Part shown: in pieces, positions 1-9,012 of the stretch
How the letters are laid out: each line of letters opens with the position of its first letter
Position numbering within the stretch: position 1 is the stretch's first letter
Source: Mesorhizobium tianshanense
GTDB taxonomy: Bacteria; Pseudomonadota; Alphaproteobacteria; Rhizobiales; Rhizobiaceae
Assembly: GCF_007830515.1 (NCBI RefSeq)
Contig: NZ_VLKT01000015.1
Span: 1 to 64,000 of the forward strand
Reading direction: 5' to 3'
Length of the DNA stretch: 64,000 nt
Made by a program: the position numbers and the translations under genes
Notes under the pieces: model-generated
Databases searched by the model: none
Told to the model about the DNA's origin: nothing
The model's input: only the letters and a program-made list of their open reading frames with translations

Positions 1-301
1 GCTCAGTCCGGAATTCCGGACACGGCACAGATCTCCCGAGGTAAGATCGACCGCCTTCCCCGCACACCCGCCGGATTTACCACCCCGGTCCTTGATGACC
101 ATGGACTTCGCGGTCATGTGCCCGCTCGTCCGGCCGGGTAGGCCTCGTATCCGGTTCTTGTCCATCGGGTCGCGGGTTTGCTCCACGCTTCCTTCAGACC
201 CCGCCTTGCGACGACGCCCTTGCGCTTCGCTAACCCTTCGCCGCCATCAGGCTGGGTAGAGGACTTACACCTCCAAGCTGTCGATCATGCTCGGCACACA
301 C
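1..301 (-). mobile_element. Group II intron, 5' part (continues past the left edge)
   Basis: Read on the minus strand, the segment starts with GTGTG (base 301 or 299), the usual group II intron 5' end. It continues with stretches typical of domain I of bacterial group II introns, such as GGAGGTGTAAGTCC, GGGGTCTGAAGGAAGC and GGACAAGAACCGGATA, and then CTCGGGAGATCTG near the edge. No intron-encoded protein lies in the window; it would be further left. The first base follows the T-run of a terminator hairpin at 302-321, which is the insertion preference of class C introns. Recognition is by sequence pattern and was not folded. Confidence 0.8.
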
Positions 302-330
302 AAAAAACCCGCCTCGGCGGGCGGGTCACT
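302..330 (-). terminator. Rho-independent terminator of the his operon
   Basis: On the minus strand a GC-rich stem (CCCGC, loop CGAG, GCGGG; 308-321) is followed by six T residues (307-302). It lies downstream of hisG in the same orientation. The intron begins right after the T-run. Confidence 0.8.
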
Positions 331-422
331 GGCGCAAATCAGCACCGTGTTGGAATTACTATCATAACTGCCGGCACAAAGCAAGAACAAATACGCTATG
401 CCTCAGGGGCAATCGATTCAGA

Positions 423-603
423 TTGGCGCTGCCCCTCATCGCCCTGCCGGGCACTTCTCCCCGTATAGTGACGGGGAGAAGGACGCCTTCGCAAAGGATT
501 TCGCCAATCTCCAGCGATGGAGAGAGGGCGCCGAGGTTGCGGCCATCTCTTCTCCCCGTCACTATACGAAGGTGCCGGCAGGCGGATGAGGGGCAGCGCC
601 AAC
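423..603. repeat. RIME-like intergenic palindrome
   Basis: Two arms of about 55 bp face each other (roughly 424-480 and 549-602). Both carry GGCGCTGCCCCTCATC-type ends and a CCCCGT-ATAGTGACGGGGAGAA core. The layout resembles the mosaic palindromes common between rhizobial genes. It fills most of the gap between hisG and its terminator. Confidence 0.75.
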
Positions 604-633
604 CTCGACAATCGCCAACACGAGTTGGACGAG

Positions 634-1332
634 CTATCTCTCCACCGATGCCATCTTCGCCGCGATGTCGCGCAGAAAAGCCTCGTCGGCGGCCGTGCGC
701 GTTTTCCTCGACGCGACTAGACAAGCCTGCGAGCGCAGGATGACGCCGTCGGCCAGCACCTTCAGATGGTTGGCGCGCAGCGTCGAGCCTGACGTGGTGA
801 TGTCGACGATGACGTCGGCCAATCCCGCCGCCGGCGCGCCTTCGGTGGCGCCCAGGCTCTCGACGATGCGATAGACCTGGATGCCGTGCTTTTGCGAAAA
901 GAACTGCTGGGTCAGCCGCCAGTATTTGGTGGCGATCCTGAGCCGCCGGCCGTGGCGCTGGCGGAAATCGGCAGCGACGTCGTCGAGATCGGCCATCGTA
1001 TCGACATCGAGCCAGATGTCGGGCACCGCCACCACGACATCGGCATTGCCGAAACCGAGGCGGGCGACGATCTCCGCACGTGTCTCCCAGTCGGCAAGGG
1101 TCTCGCGCAACAAATCCTCGCCGGTGATGCCGAGATCGACCGAACCCTGGCCGATCTCGCCTGCAATTTCGGACGCCGACAGGAACGCCACCTCGACGCT
1201 TTCGACGCCTTCGATGCGGGCGCGGTATTTGCGCTCGTCGCCGGGCAGGCTGACGGCAAGCCCGGCGCTCGCCAGCACCTGCAGCGCCTGCTCCTTGAGC
1301 CGGCCTTTCGACGGGATCGCCAGCGTGATCAT
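634..1332 (-). CDS. hisG: ATP phosphoribosyltransferase, catalytic subunit (short form)
   Basis: First step of histidine synthesis: condensation of ATP with PRPP, in the cytoplasm. The 232-aa protein has the compact HisG_S layout without the C-terminal regulatory domain of long HisG. It opens with [15 protein letters not shown] and carries the GITGEDLL region and the PRPP loop [12 protein letters not shown]. Short HisG needs HisZ for activity and feedback control, and hisZ lies directly upstream. Its ATG overlaps the hisZ stop by 4 nt (ATGA), so the two are probably translationally coupled. Assignment is firm. Confidence 0.97.
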   Translation of the reverse strand: MITLAIPSKGRLKEQALQVLASAGLAVSLPGDERKYRARIEGVESVEVAFLSASEIAGEIGQGSVDLGITGEDLLRETLADWETRAEIVARLGFGNADVVVAVPDIWLDVDTMADLDDVAADFRQRHGRRLRIATKYWRLTQQFFSQKHGIQVYRIVESLGATEGAPAAGLADVIVDITTSGSTLRANHLKVLADGVILRSQACLVASRKTRTAADEAFLRDIAAKMASVER

Positions 1333-2450
1333 CGTGCGCTCTCCCGCAGTGCTTCGATGCGGTCGAGCCAGACGGAAAAGCCAACGCCGGGAATCGGTGT
1401 CCTCGCGCCGAGCAGCGTCAGCAGCCGGTCGTAGCGGCCACCGCCGGCCAGCGGCCGGTCGCTGTCTTGCGCCGCGATCTCGAAGACCAGGCCGGTGTAG
1501 TAATCGAGCGGGCGGCCGAAGGCGGCGTCATAGCGGGTTTTTTCGACTGGCAGGCCATGCGCTTCAATCGCCTTGGCGCGCGCCGAAAAATTGTCCAGCG
1601 CCGCGCCCAGCGAGAGGCCGGCACCGGTCGCGAAAATTTCGAGCGCCTGTGCCGCACTGTTGAGCGGCACGTCGATCGCCAGAAAATCCTTTAGCGCCGA
1701 AAACGCCTCGCTCGACAGCCTGACGCTGCGCAGTTCGGCCTTCTCGATCAGCCGCCGCGCGATGTCGGATGGCGAGCGTCCGACCGACGCCGACAGGCCC
1801 GCCTGCTCCATGCCGCCGGCGATGTGGGACGAAAGCCCTTCCAGATCGCCATCGAGGACAAGGGCAGCGACCGGGCCGGAAAGCTGGCCGTTGCGCGGCG
1901 GGTTGGCGAGGTCGGCAAGGGCAGCCTCCAGCATCGCCGCCGAGCCGAAGGCGCGGGCCAGCCGCATGCGCCAGCCGCGCGGCAGGCCGAGCGCTGCGAG
2001 CACCGCCTCGAATATGGTCTGGTCGCCGAGCGTGACTGACAAAGCCTGGCCCGGCAGCGCCAGCGAAAGCAGCGCATGCGCATCGGCCAGCGAACGGGCG
2101 TCGGCTTGCGGCGTGTCGCGGTCGCCTAGATCCTCGATGCCGGCCTGGAAGAATTCATTGCCGCCCTCGCGGCGCTGGCGAAACACCTCGCCGAGATAGG
2201 AATAGCGGCGCGGCGTGCCGGCCTGGCTGGCGATGTGGTCGAGGCAGACCGGAATGGTGAATTCCGGCCGCAGGCAAAGTGTGACGCCGGTCTCGCTTTC
2301 GGTGAGGAAAATGCGCCGGCGCAGATCCTCTCCGGCCATGTCGAGGAACGGATCGGCCGGCTGCAGCACCGCCACCTCGACCGCATGCGTGCCGCGCGCG
2401 GCGAACAGCTTGGCGATGTCCGATGCGATGGCGGGATAGCGGGAGGTCAC
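1329..2450 (-). CDS. hisZ: ATP phosphoribosyltransferase regulatory subunit
   Basis: A HisRS paralogue without aminoacylation activity that forms a hetero-oligomer with short HisG and mediates histidine feedback. The 373-aa product keeps class II synthetase-like stretches ([13 protein letters not shown], a [10 protein letters not shown] motif-2-like segment) and a [13 protein letters not shown] region near the end. The start is GTG at 2450; no in-frame ATG fits better. It lies between hisS and hisG on the same strand, separated from hisS by about 270 bp of palindromic repeats, so the three genes probably form one unit. Confidence 0.95.
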   Translation of the reverse strand: MTSRYPAIASDIAKLFAARGTHAVEVAVLQPADPFLDMAGEDLRRRIFLTESETGVTLCLRPEFTIPVCLDHIASQAGTPRRYSYLGEVFRQRREGGNEFFQAGIEDLGDRDTPQADARSLADAHALLSLALPGQALSVTLGDQTIFEAVLAALGLPRGWRMRLARAFGSAAMLEAALADLANPPRNGQLSGPVAALVLDGDLEGLSSHIAGGMEQAGLSASVGRSPSDIARRLIEKAELRSVRLSSEAFSALKDFLAIDVPLNSAAQALEIFATGAGLSLGAALDNFSARAKAIEAHGLPVEKTRYDAAFGRPLDYYTGLVFEIAAQDSDRPLAGGGRYDRLLTLLGARTPIPGVGFSVWLDRIEALRESAR

Positions 2451-2463
2451 GAGACGCCACCTT

Positions 2464-2708
2464 GCCTTCTCCCCTTGTGGGAGAAGGTGGATTGGCGCGC
2501 AGCGCCAAGTCGGATGGCTGGACGGCGTGCGGAGGTCGGCGCTCTACGGCGCCCCCCTCTGTCCTGCTGGACATCTCCCCCACACGGGGGGAGATCGGCT
2601 GTCATCGCCGCTTTCGCCAATCGCCGACGCTGGACAGCTCGAGCCGCCGGTGAAGCCGCCAATCTCCCCCCTAGTGGGGGAGATGTCCGGCAGGACAGAG
2701 GGGGGCGC
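2464..2708. repeat. Mosaic palindromic repeat between hisS and hisZ
   Basis: A small hairpin (CTTCTCCCC-TTGT-GGGAGAAGG, about 2464-2487) is followed by a 160-bp imperfect palindrome. Its ends read GCGCCCCCCTCTGTCCTG (from 2549) and CAGGACAGAGGGGGGCGC (to 2708), with CATCTCCCCC/GGGGGAGATG arms inside. The same element occurs at 10711-10868. Confidence 0.8.
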
Positions 2709-2723
2709 GACGAAACGCGACCG

Positions 2724-4337
2724 CTACTTGCCACGCGCCCGTTCCTCCGCCTGCGCCGCGAGTATCTTCCTCACCTCGGCGACCAGTTCGCTTTCCGCCA
2801 CCGTCACCTGTGCCGGCCGTGCCGCGCGCCATTCGGCGTTGTCGGTAATCTCCGCCGACATGCGGGCGCCTTCGATCAGGTCCTTGATCTGCACCTCGCC
2901 CTTGGCCCGCTCGTCGCCGCCCTGGATGATGGCGACCGGGCTGCCGCGGCGGTCGGCATATTTGAGCTGCGGCTTCATGCCGGCGCCGCCAAGATACATT
3001 TCGGAGCGGATGCCGGCGGCACGCAGCTCGGCCACCATCTTCTGGTAGCGGCCGAGGCTTTCCGTATCCTTGTCCATGGTGAGCACGACGACCGGCGCGA
3101 TGACATCCGATGTATCGAGCTTGCCGAGGTTCTTCAGCGCGGTCATCAGGCGCGAGACGCCGATGGAAAAGCCGGTCGCCGGCACCGGCTCGCCGCGAAA
3201 GCGCGAGACGAGGCCATCATAGCGCCCGCCGCCGCCGACCGAGCCGAAACGCACGATTTTTCCCTCTTCGTTGGGGATTTCGGCCAGCAGTTCGGCTTCG
3301 TAGACCGGGCCGGTGTAGTATTCGAGGCCACGGACGACGGAGGGGTCGATCAGAATTCGTTTTGTTCCATAACCGCTAGATTGAAAAATTGAAGCCAGTG
3401 TATCGAGTTCATTCGCAGCCTCCTGACCTGTCTGATTGTCGGCTCCACGGTTTCGGATCATCTGCACTAGATGTTTGTTACTGAGACACAGCGCCTCTGG
3501 ATCGTTCGCTTCCCTTCCGTCCAAAATGAAATCGTCCTCAGCAGCGATCCCTTCTGACTTTGTGAATCGAGCTCCGGTAGCGAAGAACAGCACCGTCGCT
3601 TCCAACTTCTCAATTTGAGGACCGGTCAGCCCCGCACCCTTGGTAAAATCTCCCTCGCCTTCCCTGCCGCCATCCCAGCGGCCCTGTCCTAGCAGCAACC
3701 GCACGCCATCCGGCCCAAGCTTATCCAGCTTGTCGATTGCCCTCAGCACAGTCAGCCGGCGCCCGGCATTCTCGTCGCCGCCGAGACCGATCGCCTCCAG
3801 CACTCCGTCGAGCACTTTCCGGTTGTTGACCCGAATAACGTAGTCGCCGCGCTTGATGCCCAGCGCTTCCATCACGTCGGCCATCATCATCGCCATCTCG
3901 GCGTCCGCCGCAACACCCGGCGTGCCGACCGTGTCGGCGTCGAACTGCATGAACTGGCGGAAGCGGCCGGGGCCGGGCTTCTCGTTGCGGAACACCCAGC
4001 CGGAGCGGTAGCTGCGATAGGGTTTCGGCAGGCGCTCGTAGTTCTCGGCGACGAAGCGGGCCATCGGCGCGGTCAGATCGTAGCGCAGCGACAGCCATTG
4101 GTCGTCATCGTCCTGGAACGAGAACACGCCTTCGTTCGGCCGGTCCTGGTCGGGCAGGAACTTGCCCAGCGCATCGGTGTATTCGATCAGCGGCTGGTCG
4201 ACAGGCTCGAAGCCGTAAAGCTCGTAGACCGAACGGATCGTCGCCATCATCTTCTCAACGGCGCGGATGTCGTCGGCGCCGCGGTCGACAAACCCGCGCG
4301 GCAGCCGCGCTTTCATTTTTTCCGATTTGTCGGCCAT
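2724..4337 (-). CDS. hisS: Histidyl-tRNA synthetase, divergent alphaproteobacterial type
   Basis: Charges tRNA-His. The 537-aa product is longer than the usual 420-450 aa. It keeps class II motif 2 ([17 protein letters not shown]), the HisRS signature VRGLEYYTG and motif 3 (GGGGRYDGL), followed by a C-terminal anticodon-binding domain. In place of the usual RPQKGRYRQF-type motif-2 loop it has [11 protein letters not shown]. The start was set at [16 protein letters not shown] (4337) because the open frame upstream to 4685 has no similarity to HisRS and runs antisense to another small gene. The tRNA-His in this window lacks G-1, as expected for the partner of this enzyme form. Confidence 0.95.
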   Translation of the reverse strand: MADKSEKMKARLPRGFVDRGADDIRAVEKMMATIRSVYELYGFEPVDQPLIEYTDALGKFLPDQDRPNEGVFSFQDDDDQWLSLRYDLTAPMARFVAENYERLPKPYRSYRSGWVFRNEKPGPGRFRQFMQFDADTVGTPGVAADAEMAMMMADVMEALGIKRGDYVIRVNNRKVLDGVLEAIGLGGDENAGRRLTVLRAIDKLDKLGPDGVRLLLGQGRWDGGREGEGDFTKGAGLTGPQIEKLEATVLFFATGARFTKSEGIAAEDDFILDGREANDPEALCLSNKHLVQMIRNRGADNQTGQEAANELDTLASIFQSSGYGTKRILIDPSVVRGLEYYTGPVYEAELLAEIPNEEGKIVRFGSVGGGGRYDGLVSRFRGEPVPATGFSIGVSRLMTALKNLGKLDTSDVIAPVVVLTMDKDTESLGRYQKMVAELRAAGIRSEMYLGGAGMKPQLKYADRRGSPVAIIQGGDERAKGEVQIKDLIEGARMSAEITDNAEWRAARPAQVTVAESELVAEVRKILAAQAEERARGK

Positions 4338-4533
4338 AGGGTGGGTACTTTTCGCTAAGTAAAACTGACTTATTTCGAGTAGGCGTGTCCTAACCGAACC
4401 TGTCCGGACCGGCAAGGGTTTGCACCTTTCCTGAAACAAACCACGCGATAAACGAAACAATTCCGCCATAAGCGCGGCATCCTGCCGACACAATCGCAGC
4501 CGATAAAGCGCGCCGAAACAAGGGGTTCGGGCC

Positions 4534-4788
4534 ATGACCACGGCACGGAAATTCGACATCATCGACAGCGGCGCCCGAGAGCTGCCCGCCCGGTTGCGGC
4601 CGGCCGATGGCCATGCACCCCAACCGGCCGGCCAATCGGCGGGACCATTCGACGTCGCCGCGGACGAGCACCCAGGACCGACCATGCGCGATGCGCTGGT
4701 GACCAGCCTGCTGGTGATCTATCCGGCCTTCGCCACGTTGGCGGCGATCATCGCCGGACTTTTTCTGGCCGGCGCCGGCGGCGCTTGA
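4534..4788 (+). CDS. Small single-pass membrane protein, unknown
   Basis: An 84-aa product not recognised as a family. The first 50 residues are Pro/Ala/Gly/Asp-rich and look disordered. Residues about 51-82 form one hydrophobic segment ([20 protein letters not shown]) ending in GAGGA. It is divergent from hisS and convergent with tag, with its stop 1 nt from the tag stop on the other strand. It starts at ATG 4534; no strong ribosome-binding site is seen. The tight fit between neighbours and the clear membrane segment argue for a real gene, but no homologue is known to me. Confidence 0.5.
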   Translation: MTTARKFDIIDSGARELPARLRPADGHAPQPAGQSAGPFDVAADEHPGPTMRDALVTSLLVIYPAFATLAAIIAGLFLAGAGGA

Positions 4789-4789
4789 G

Positions 4790-5425
4790 CTATTTCGGCC
4801 GCTTGAACGCCTTCCGCTCCTTCTCCACCTGCTCGCGGCAGACGCAGCCCTCGAGGTGGTCGTTGACCAGTCCCATGGCCTGCATGAAGGCGTAGACGGT
4901 GGTCGGGCCGACGAAGCTCCAGCCGCGCTTTTTCAGCTCCTTCGAAATCCGCACGGAGACCGCCGTGGTCGGGTTGGCGCGCAGATGGGCGAGATCGACG
5001 ATTTCGGGCCGTTCGTCCGGGCCGGGTTCGAATTTCCAGAACCAGGCCGCCAGCGAGCCGGCCTCGTCGGCCAGTTCGCGGGCACGCTTGGCGTTGTTGA
5101 TGGTCGAGACGATCTTGCCGCGGTGGCGAATGATGCCAGCATTGCCGAGCAGGCGCTCGACATCGTTATCGGTGAAGGCTGCGATCCTGTCGATATCGAA
5201 GCCGGCGAAGGCCTCGCGGAAATTCTCGCGCTTGCGCAATATGGTCAGCCAGGACAGGCCAGACTGAAAGCCTTCGAGGCAGATCTTTTCGAACAGCCTA
5301 CGGTCGTCGGTGACCGGCCGGCTCCATTCGTGATCGTGGTAATGCAGATAGTCCGGCAGATTGCCGTGCCAGAAGCAGCGCGCGATACCGTCGGGGCCGG
5401 CGAGCAGGCCTGTGTTCTCATCCAT
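4790..5425 (-). CDS. tag: DNA-3-methyladenine glycosylase I
   Basis: Excises 3-methyladenine from alkylated DNA, leaving an abasic site for base-excision repair. The 211-aa protein has the Tag layout: N-terminal RCFWHGNLPDYLHYHDHEW (Cys and His zinc ligands), the helix-hairpin-helix core with LSWLTILRKRENFREAF, the GWSFVGPTTVYAFMQAMGL segment and the C-terminal DHLEGCVCR with the remaining His/Cys ligands. It lies alone, convergent with a small membrane-protein gene. Assignment is firm. Confidence 0.96.
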   Translation of the reverse strand: MDENTGLLAGPDGIARCFWHGNLPDYLHYHDHEWSRPVTDDRRLFEKICLEGFQSGLSWLTILRKRENFREAFAGFDIDRIAAFTDNDVERLLGNAGIIRHRGKIVSTINNAKRARELADEAGSLAAWFWKFEPGPDERPEIVDLAHLRANPTTAVSVRISKELKKRGWSFVGPTTVYAFMQAMGLVNDHLEGCVCREQVEKERKAFKRPK

Positions 5426-5637
5426 GGCGAAATTCCATTCGTTAAGGCGCTTTCTGCACCGCTTTACCCCGGCTTTACCAGATTCCTGAACCGGCCGGTA
5501 ACCACACCAAGAGGTTTACTGACAAAGGAGCATTTTACGCATTCCGATTCACGTTTCGGTTGCCGCTCCGCGCCCAATGTCCCGGAAACCGGGGACGCTT
5601 TTCGCCCCGGCATGTTCGACGATCAAGGTGCGTTCCG

Positions 5638-6384
5638 ATGAAGAGATTTTTGTTCCCGCTGCTCGGCGCCGCAGCCGTGCTGGCCGCTGCCGCCACATCC
5701 TCCAGCGCCAATGACCGTTATGCCGACCGGCCGCCGGTGGTGGTGAGCCCCGACCTCTCGGCGCCCTGGGTGCTGCAGCTTGGCCACGCGCCAGGCATCG
5801 TCCGGCAGAACCGGCAAGACCTACAAAAGCCGCAGCGCCGTTATCACCGGCAGGCGCAACCCGCCCGGCTGCACACGGCGGCGATGCAGGCGCCGGCCAA
5901 AAAGCGCATGATTGCGCGCCCGCAGATCAACCCGATCTACCTGCCGCAGGAAGTTGCCTATGACAGCCCGCACAAACCAGGCACGATCGTCATCGATACG
6001 AGGGAGAATTTTCTCTATCTGGTCGAGACGAACGGCAAGGCGCGGCGCTATGGCGTCGGCACCGGCAAGCCGGGCTTCGAATGGGCCGGCAAGCACAAGA
6101 TCACGCAGAAGAGGGTCTGGCCCGAATGGCGACCGCCGGCGGAAATGATCTCGCGCGAGGCCGCCAACGGTCGCTATCTGCCGACCTATGTCGCCGGCGG
6201 CGTCGAGAACCCGCTCGGCGCCCGCGCGCTTTATCTCGGCTCGACGCTCTACCGCATCCACGGCACCAACCAGCCCTGGACGATCGGCGGCGCCGTGTCG
6301 TCAGGCTGCATCCGCATGCGCAACGAGGACGTCGTCGACCTCTATGAACGGGTCAATGTTGGCACGACGGTCGTGGTGATATAA
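5638..6384 (+). CDS. L,D-transpeptidase (YkuD family), secreted
   Basis: Forms 3-3 peptide cross-links in peptidoglycan or attaches outer-membrane proteins to it, in the periplasm. Of the 248 residues, about 1-24 are a signal peptide (MKRFLFPLLGAAAVLAAAA). The mature part has a basic linker (residues 60-100) and then a YkuD domain with GTIVIDTRENFLYL at its start and the catalytic HGTN...SSGCIRMRNED motif with the nucleophilic Cys. The start at 5638 puts the signal peptide at the N-terminus; an upstream in-frame start would mask it. A hairpin terminator follows at 6482. Substrate type cannot be read from sequence. Confidence 0.92.
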   Translation: MKRFLFPLLGAAAVLAAAATSSSANDRYADRPPVVVSPDLSAPWVLQLGHAPGIVRQNRQDLQKPQRRYHRQAQPARLHTAAMQAPAKKRMIARPQINPIYLPQEVAYDSPHKPGTIVIDTRENFLYLVETNGKARRYGVGTGKPGFEWAGKHKITQKRVWPEWRPPAEMISREAANGRYLPTYVAGGVENPLGARALYLGSTLYRIHGTNQPWTIGGAVSSGCIRMRNEDVVDLYERVNVGTTVVVI

Positions 6385-6481
6385 TCGTGGCTGCGAATCA
6401 CATGGTCCAGAAAGCGGATCGTTTTTGAGACCAGTCGAAGGTTAACGGGGGACGGGCCGTGTGGGGATGCGGCCAGTCGCG

Positions 6482-6515
6482 AAAGGGCAGCGCAATAAAA
6501 CGCGCTGCCCTTTTC
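6482..6515 (+). terminator. Strong hairpin terminator
   Basis: AAAGGGCAGCGC and GCGCTGCCCTTTT pair around the loop AATAAAAC. The 3' T-tract and position behind the L,D-transpeptidase gene support termination; the A-tract 5' side would also allow function on the minus strand. Confidence 0.8.
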
Positions 6516-6654
6516 GTTTCTGCTGACATCCGGTTGGCGGGTCGCAGGCTCGCCGGCATGTCGCGCGACAGGCATAGCGGTTCGCTTTCATGCTGCCATT
6601 TTCCCAAGAGTTTTGCTATGTCGGCGGCAACACTTCCAGACAGAAGGTTCGTCC

Positions 6655-7575
6655 ATGTCCCTGTCCGACGACAGCCGCTATCTCAGGGGTGGCCCGGTCG
6701 CCCAACGCATCATCGCCGCCGTGCGCGAGAATGCAGCAATCGCCACCGCCGAAGGTTTTCCGCCCAAACTGGTGTCGATCACCGTCGGCGACACCGCCGC
6801 GGTCGACGTCTATGTGCGCAACCAGCGGGCGAAGGCGGACCTTGCCGGCGTCGGCTTTGAGGAGAGGCGGTTTAGCGCCGACATCACGGCCGGCGAACTC
6901 GAAGCGGCGATCCATGGCCTGAATGCCGACCCGCGCGTCACCGGCATCATCATCCAGCGGCCGGTACCGGTGCATATCCCGATCAGGACGCTTCAGGCGG
7001 CGGTGCATCCGCTCAAGGACGTCGAGGGCATGCACCCGGCCTCGATCGGCAACATCGTCTACAACCAGCTCGACCTTGCGCCGTGCACGGCGGCCGCCTC
7101 GGTCGAACTGCTCAGGGAAACCGGGCTCGACCTCAAGGGGCTGGAGGTCGTGGTCGTCGGCCATTCCGAGATCGTCGGCAAGCCGATCGCCTTCCTCTTG
7201 ATGAGCGAGGGCGCGACGGTGACTGTCTGCCATCACATGACGCGCTCGGTGGCGGCGCATGCGCGGCGCGCCGATGCGCTGTTCGTCGCGGTCGGCAAGC
7301 CGCGGCTGATCAAGGCCGACATGGTCAAGCCGGGTGCTGCCGTCATCGATATCGGCATCAATGCCGAGATCGGACCGGACGGAGAAAGCCGCATCGTCGG
7401 CGACGTCGATACCGAGAGCGTTAGGCATGTCGCGTCCTGGATCACGCCGGTGCCGGGCGGCGTCGGTCCCATCACCGTGGCGATCCTGCTGCGCAACACG
7501 ATGGTGGCGCTGAGCCGCCAGCGCGCGCTCTATCAGGCGACCTACGGCGTGGTGGACAAGCTCGCGGCGGAGTGA
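6655..7575 (+). CDS. folD: FolD-type methylenetetrahydrofolate dehydrogenase/cyclohydrolase paralogue
   Basis: The family interconverts 5,10-methylene-, methenyl- and 10-formyl-THF. The 306-aa length and order of parts are those of FolD: N-terminal catalytic domain, Rossmann part with VVGHSEIVGKP, and the closing TPVPGGVGP. However, the Y-x3-K motif of the cyclohydrolase site reads Y53-V-R-N-Q57, the usual QLPLP is QRPVP (100-104), and the KDVDG motif is KDVEG (120-124). Lys, Gln and the second Asp are the residues studied as catalytic in human and E. coli FolD, so the cyclohydrolase activity is doubtful. ATG 6655 was chosen; an upstream in-frame start adds 14 unconserved residues. It may be a second FolD with a restricted function. 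Confidence 0.85.
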   Translation: MSLSDDSRYLRGGPVAQRIIAAVRENAAIATAEGFPPKLVSITVGDTAAVDVYVRNQRAKADLAGVGFEERRFSADITAGELEAAIHGLNADPRVTGIIIQRPVPVHIPIRTLQAAVHPLKDVEGMHPASIGNIVYNQLDLAPCTAAASVELLRETGLDLKGLEVVVVGHSEIVGKPIAFLLMSEGATVTVCHHMTRSVAAHARRADALFVAVGKPRLIKADMVKPGAAVIDIGINAEIGPDGESRIVGDVDTESVRHVASWITPVPGGVGPITVAILLRNTMVALSRQRALYQATYGVVDKLAAE

Positions 7576-7593
7576 AAGCCGCCGGGAGCCACG

Positions 7594-8922
7594 TCACTCC
7601 GCCGCCACGGCCGCTCTGTTGTCCGAAACGCCTTCCGGCTGTGGCCCGCCATAGGCCCAGTCGAGCAGTTTTATCGTGTGCACCACCGGCAGCTTCGCGG
7701 CTGAAGCGATCTGCGTGATGCAGCCGATGTTGCCGGTGGCGACGATTTCGGCGCCGGTGGCCTCGATATTCCTGACCTTGCGGTCGCGCAGCCGAGCCGA
7801 AATCTCGGATTGCAGGATGTTGTAGGTGCCGGCCGAGCCGCAGCACAGATGCCCTTCGCGCGGCTCGCGCACGACGAAGCCGGCCTTGGCCAGAAGCTCC
7901 TTGGGCTGGCGGGTGATCTTCTGCCCGTGCTGCATCGAGCAGGCGGAATGATAGGCGACGACCGTGCCGGGCTTGCGCACCGGCTCCGGCAGGTCGAGGC
8001 TTGCCAGATATTCGGTGATGTCCTTGGCCAGCGCCGAGACGCGCGCCGCCTTGTCGGCATAGGCCGGATCGAGGCGCAGCATGAAGCCATAGTCCTTGAT
8101 GGTGGTGCCGCAGCCCGACGCGGTGATGACGATGGCGTCCAGACCGCCTTGTTCGATGGCCCGCGTCCAGGCGTCGACATTGCGCCTCGCCGAGGCAAGA
8201 GCTGCCTCCTCGCGGCCCATGTGATGCACCAGCGCGCCGCAGCAGCCTTCGCCGTCAGGCACCACGACCTCGACGCCCAGCCGCGTCAGCAATGCGATCG
8301 TCGTGTCGTTGATGGCGGGATCGAGCACGGATTGCGCGCAGCCGGTGAGGATGGCGACGCGGCCTTTTCTCGTGCCGTGCCCAGCATGGATGCCCGGCGA
8401 CGCCATTGGCGAGGCGGCGGGAACCGAGGCCGGAGCGAGCTTGAGCATCGCGCCCAGCGGCTTCAGTGCCGGGATCTTTTCGAACAGGCCGGCGAATGGC
8501 TGGCCGAGCTTCGCCAGCTTGAGCGCGGCGCGAAAACGCGAGGGATAAGGCAGGACAAAGGCCAGCATGGCGCGCGTCAGGCGATCGAGCAGCGGGCGCC
8601 TGTAGGTTTCCTCGATATGGGCACGGGCGTGGTCGACCAGATGCATGTAGTTGACGCCCGACGGGCAGGTGGTCATGCAGGCGAGGCAGGACAGGCAGCG
8701 GTCGATATGGGTGACGATCTCCTTGTCGGCGGCGCGGCCGTTCTCCAGCATGTCCTTGATCAAGTAGATCCGCCCACGCGGCGAATCCAGCTCGTTGCCG
8801 AGCGTCACATAGGTCGGGCAAGTGGCCGTGCAGAAGCCGCAATGCACGCATTTGCGCAGGATCTTTTCCGATTCGGCGACATGCGGATCAGCGAGCTGGG
8901 CAAGCGAGAAATTTGTCTGCAC
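7594..8922 (-). CDS. glcF: Glycolate oxidase iron-sulfur subunit
   Basis: Electron-transfer subunit of the GlcDEF glycolate dehydrogenase, which oxidises glycolate to glyoxylate at the membrane. The 442-aa product has two 4Fe-4S motifs near the N-terminus, CVHCGFCTATCP (residues about 25-36) and CLSCLACMTTCP (about 76-87). Two CCG domains follow (GCCGALVHH and LCCGSAGTY). The start is GTG at 8922. It is the last gene of a minus-strand run glcD-glcE-membrane protein-glcF; a palindromic repeat separates it from the preceding gene. It converges with folD. Confidence 0.95.
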   Translation of the reverse strand: MQTNFSLAQLADPHVAESEKILRKCVHCGFCTATCPTYVTLGNELDSPRGRIYLIKDMLENGRAADKEIVTHIDRCLSCLACMTTCPSGVNYMHLVDHARAHIEETYRRPLLDRLTRAMLAFVLPYPSRFRAALKLAKLGQPFAGLFEKIPALKPLGAMLKLAPASVPAASPMASPGIHAGHGTRKGRVAILTGCAQSVLDPAINDTTIALLTRLGVEVVVPDGEGCCGALVHHMGREEAALASARRNVDAWTRAIEQGGLDAIVITASGCGTTIKDYGFMLRLDPAYADKAARVSALAKDITEYLASLDLPEPVRKPGTVVAYHSACSMQHGQKITRQPKELLAKAGFVVREPREGHLCCGSAGTYNILQSEISARLRDRKVRNIEATGAEIVATGNIGCITQIASAAKLPVVHTIKLLDWAYGGPQPEGVSDNRAAVAAE

Positions 8923-8943
8923 GCAAAGGAATCCTTACCGTTT

Positions 8944-9012
8944 GAGCATGATCTCCAGCGAAAACCGGTTCCCACTTTTTGCTACGCTGACCTTCGGTTC
9001 GGGATCATGCTC
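8944..9012. repeat. Short dispersed palindrome with GAGCATGATC arms
   Basis: GAGCATGATC (8944-8953) faces GATCATGCTC (9003-9012) around a core AAAACCG-n5-CACTTTT. The right arm abuts the stop codon of the DUF4870 gene. The same core with different arms occurs near 53839, 54570 and 63158. Confidence 0.75.

Noticed and set aside
178..468. 96-residue frame at the left edge
   Set aside because: It crosses the group II intron end, the terminator and part of a palindromic repeat, so it is not a gene.
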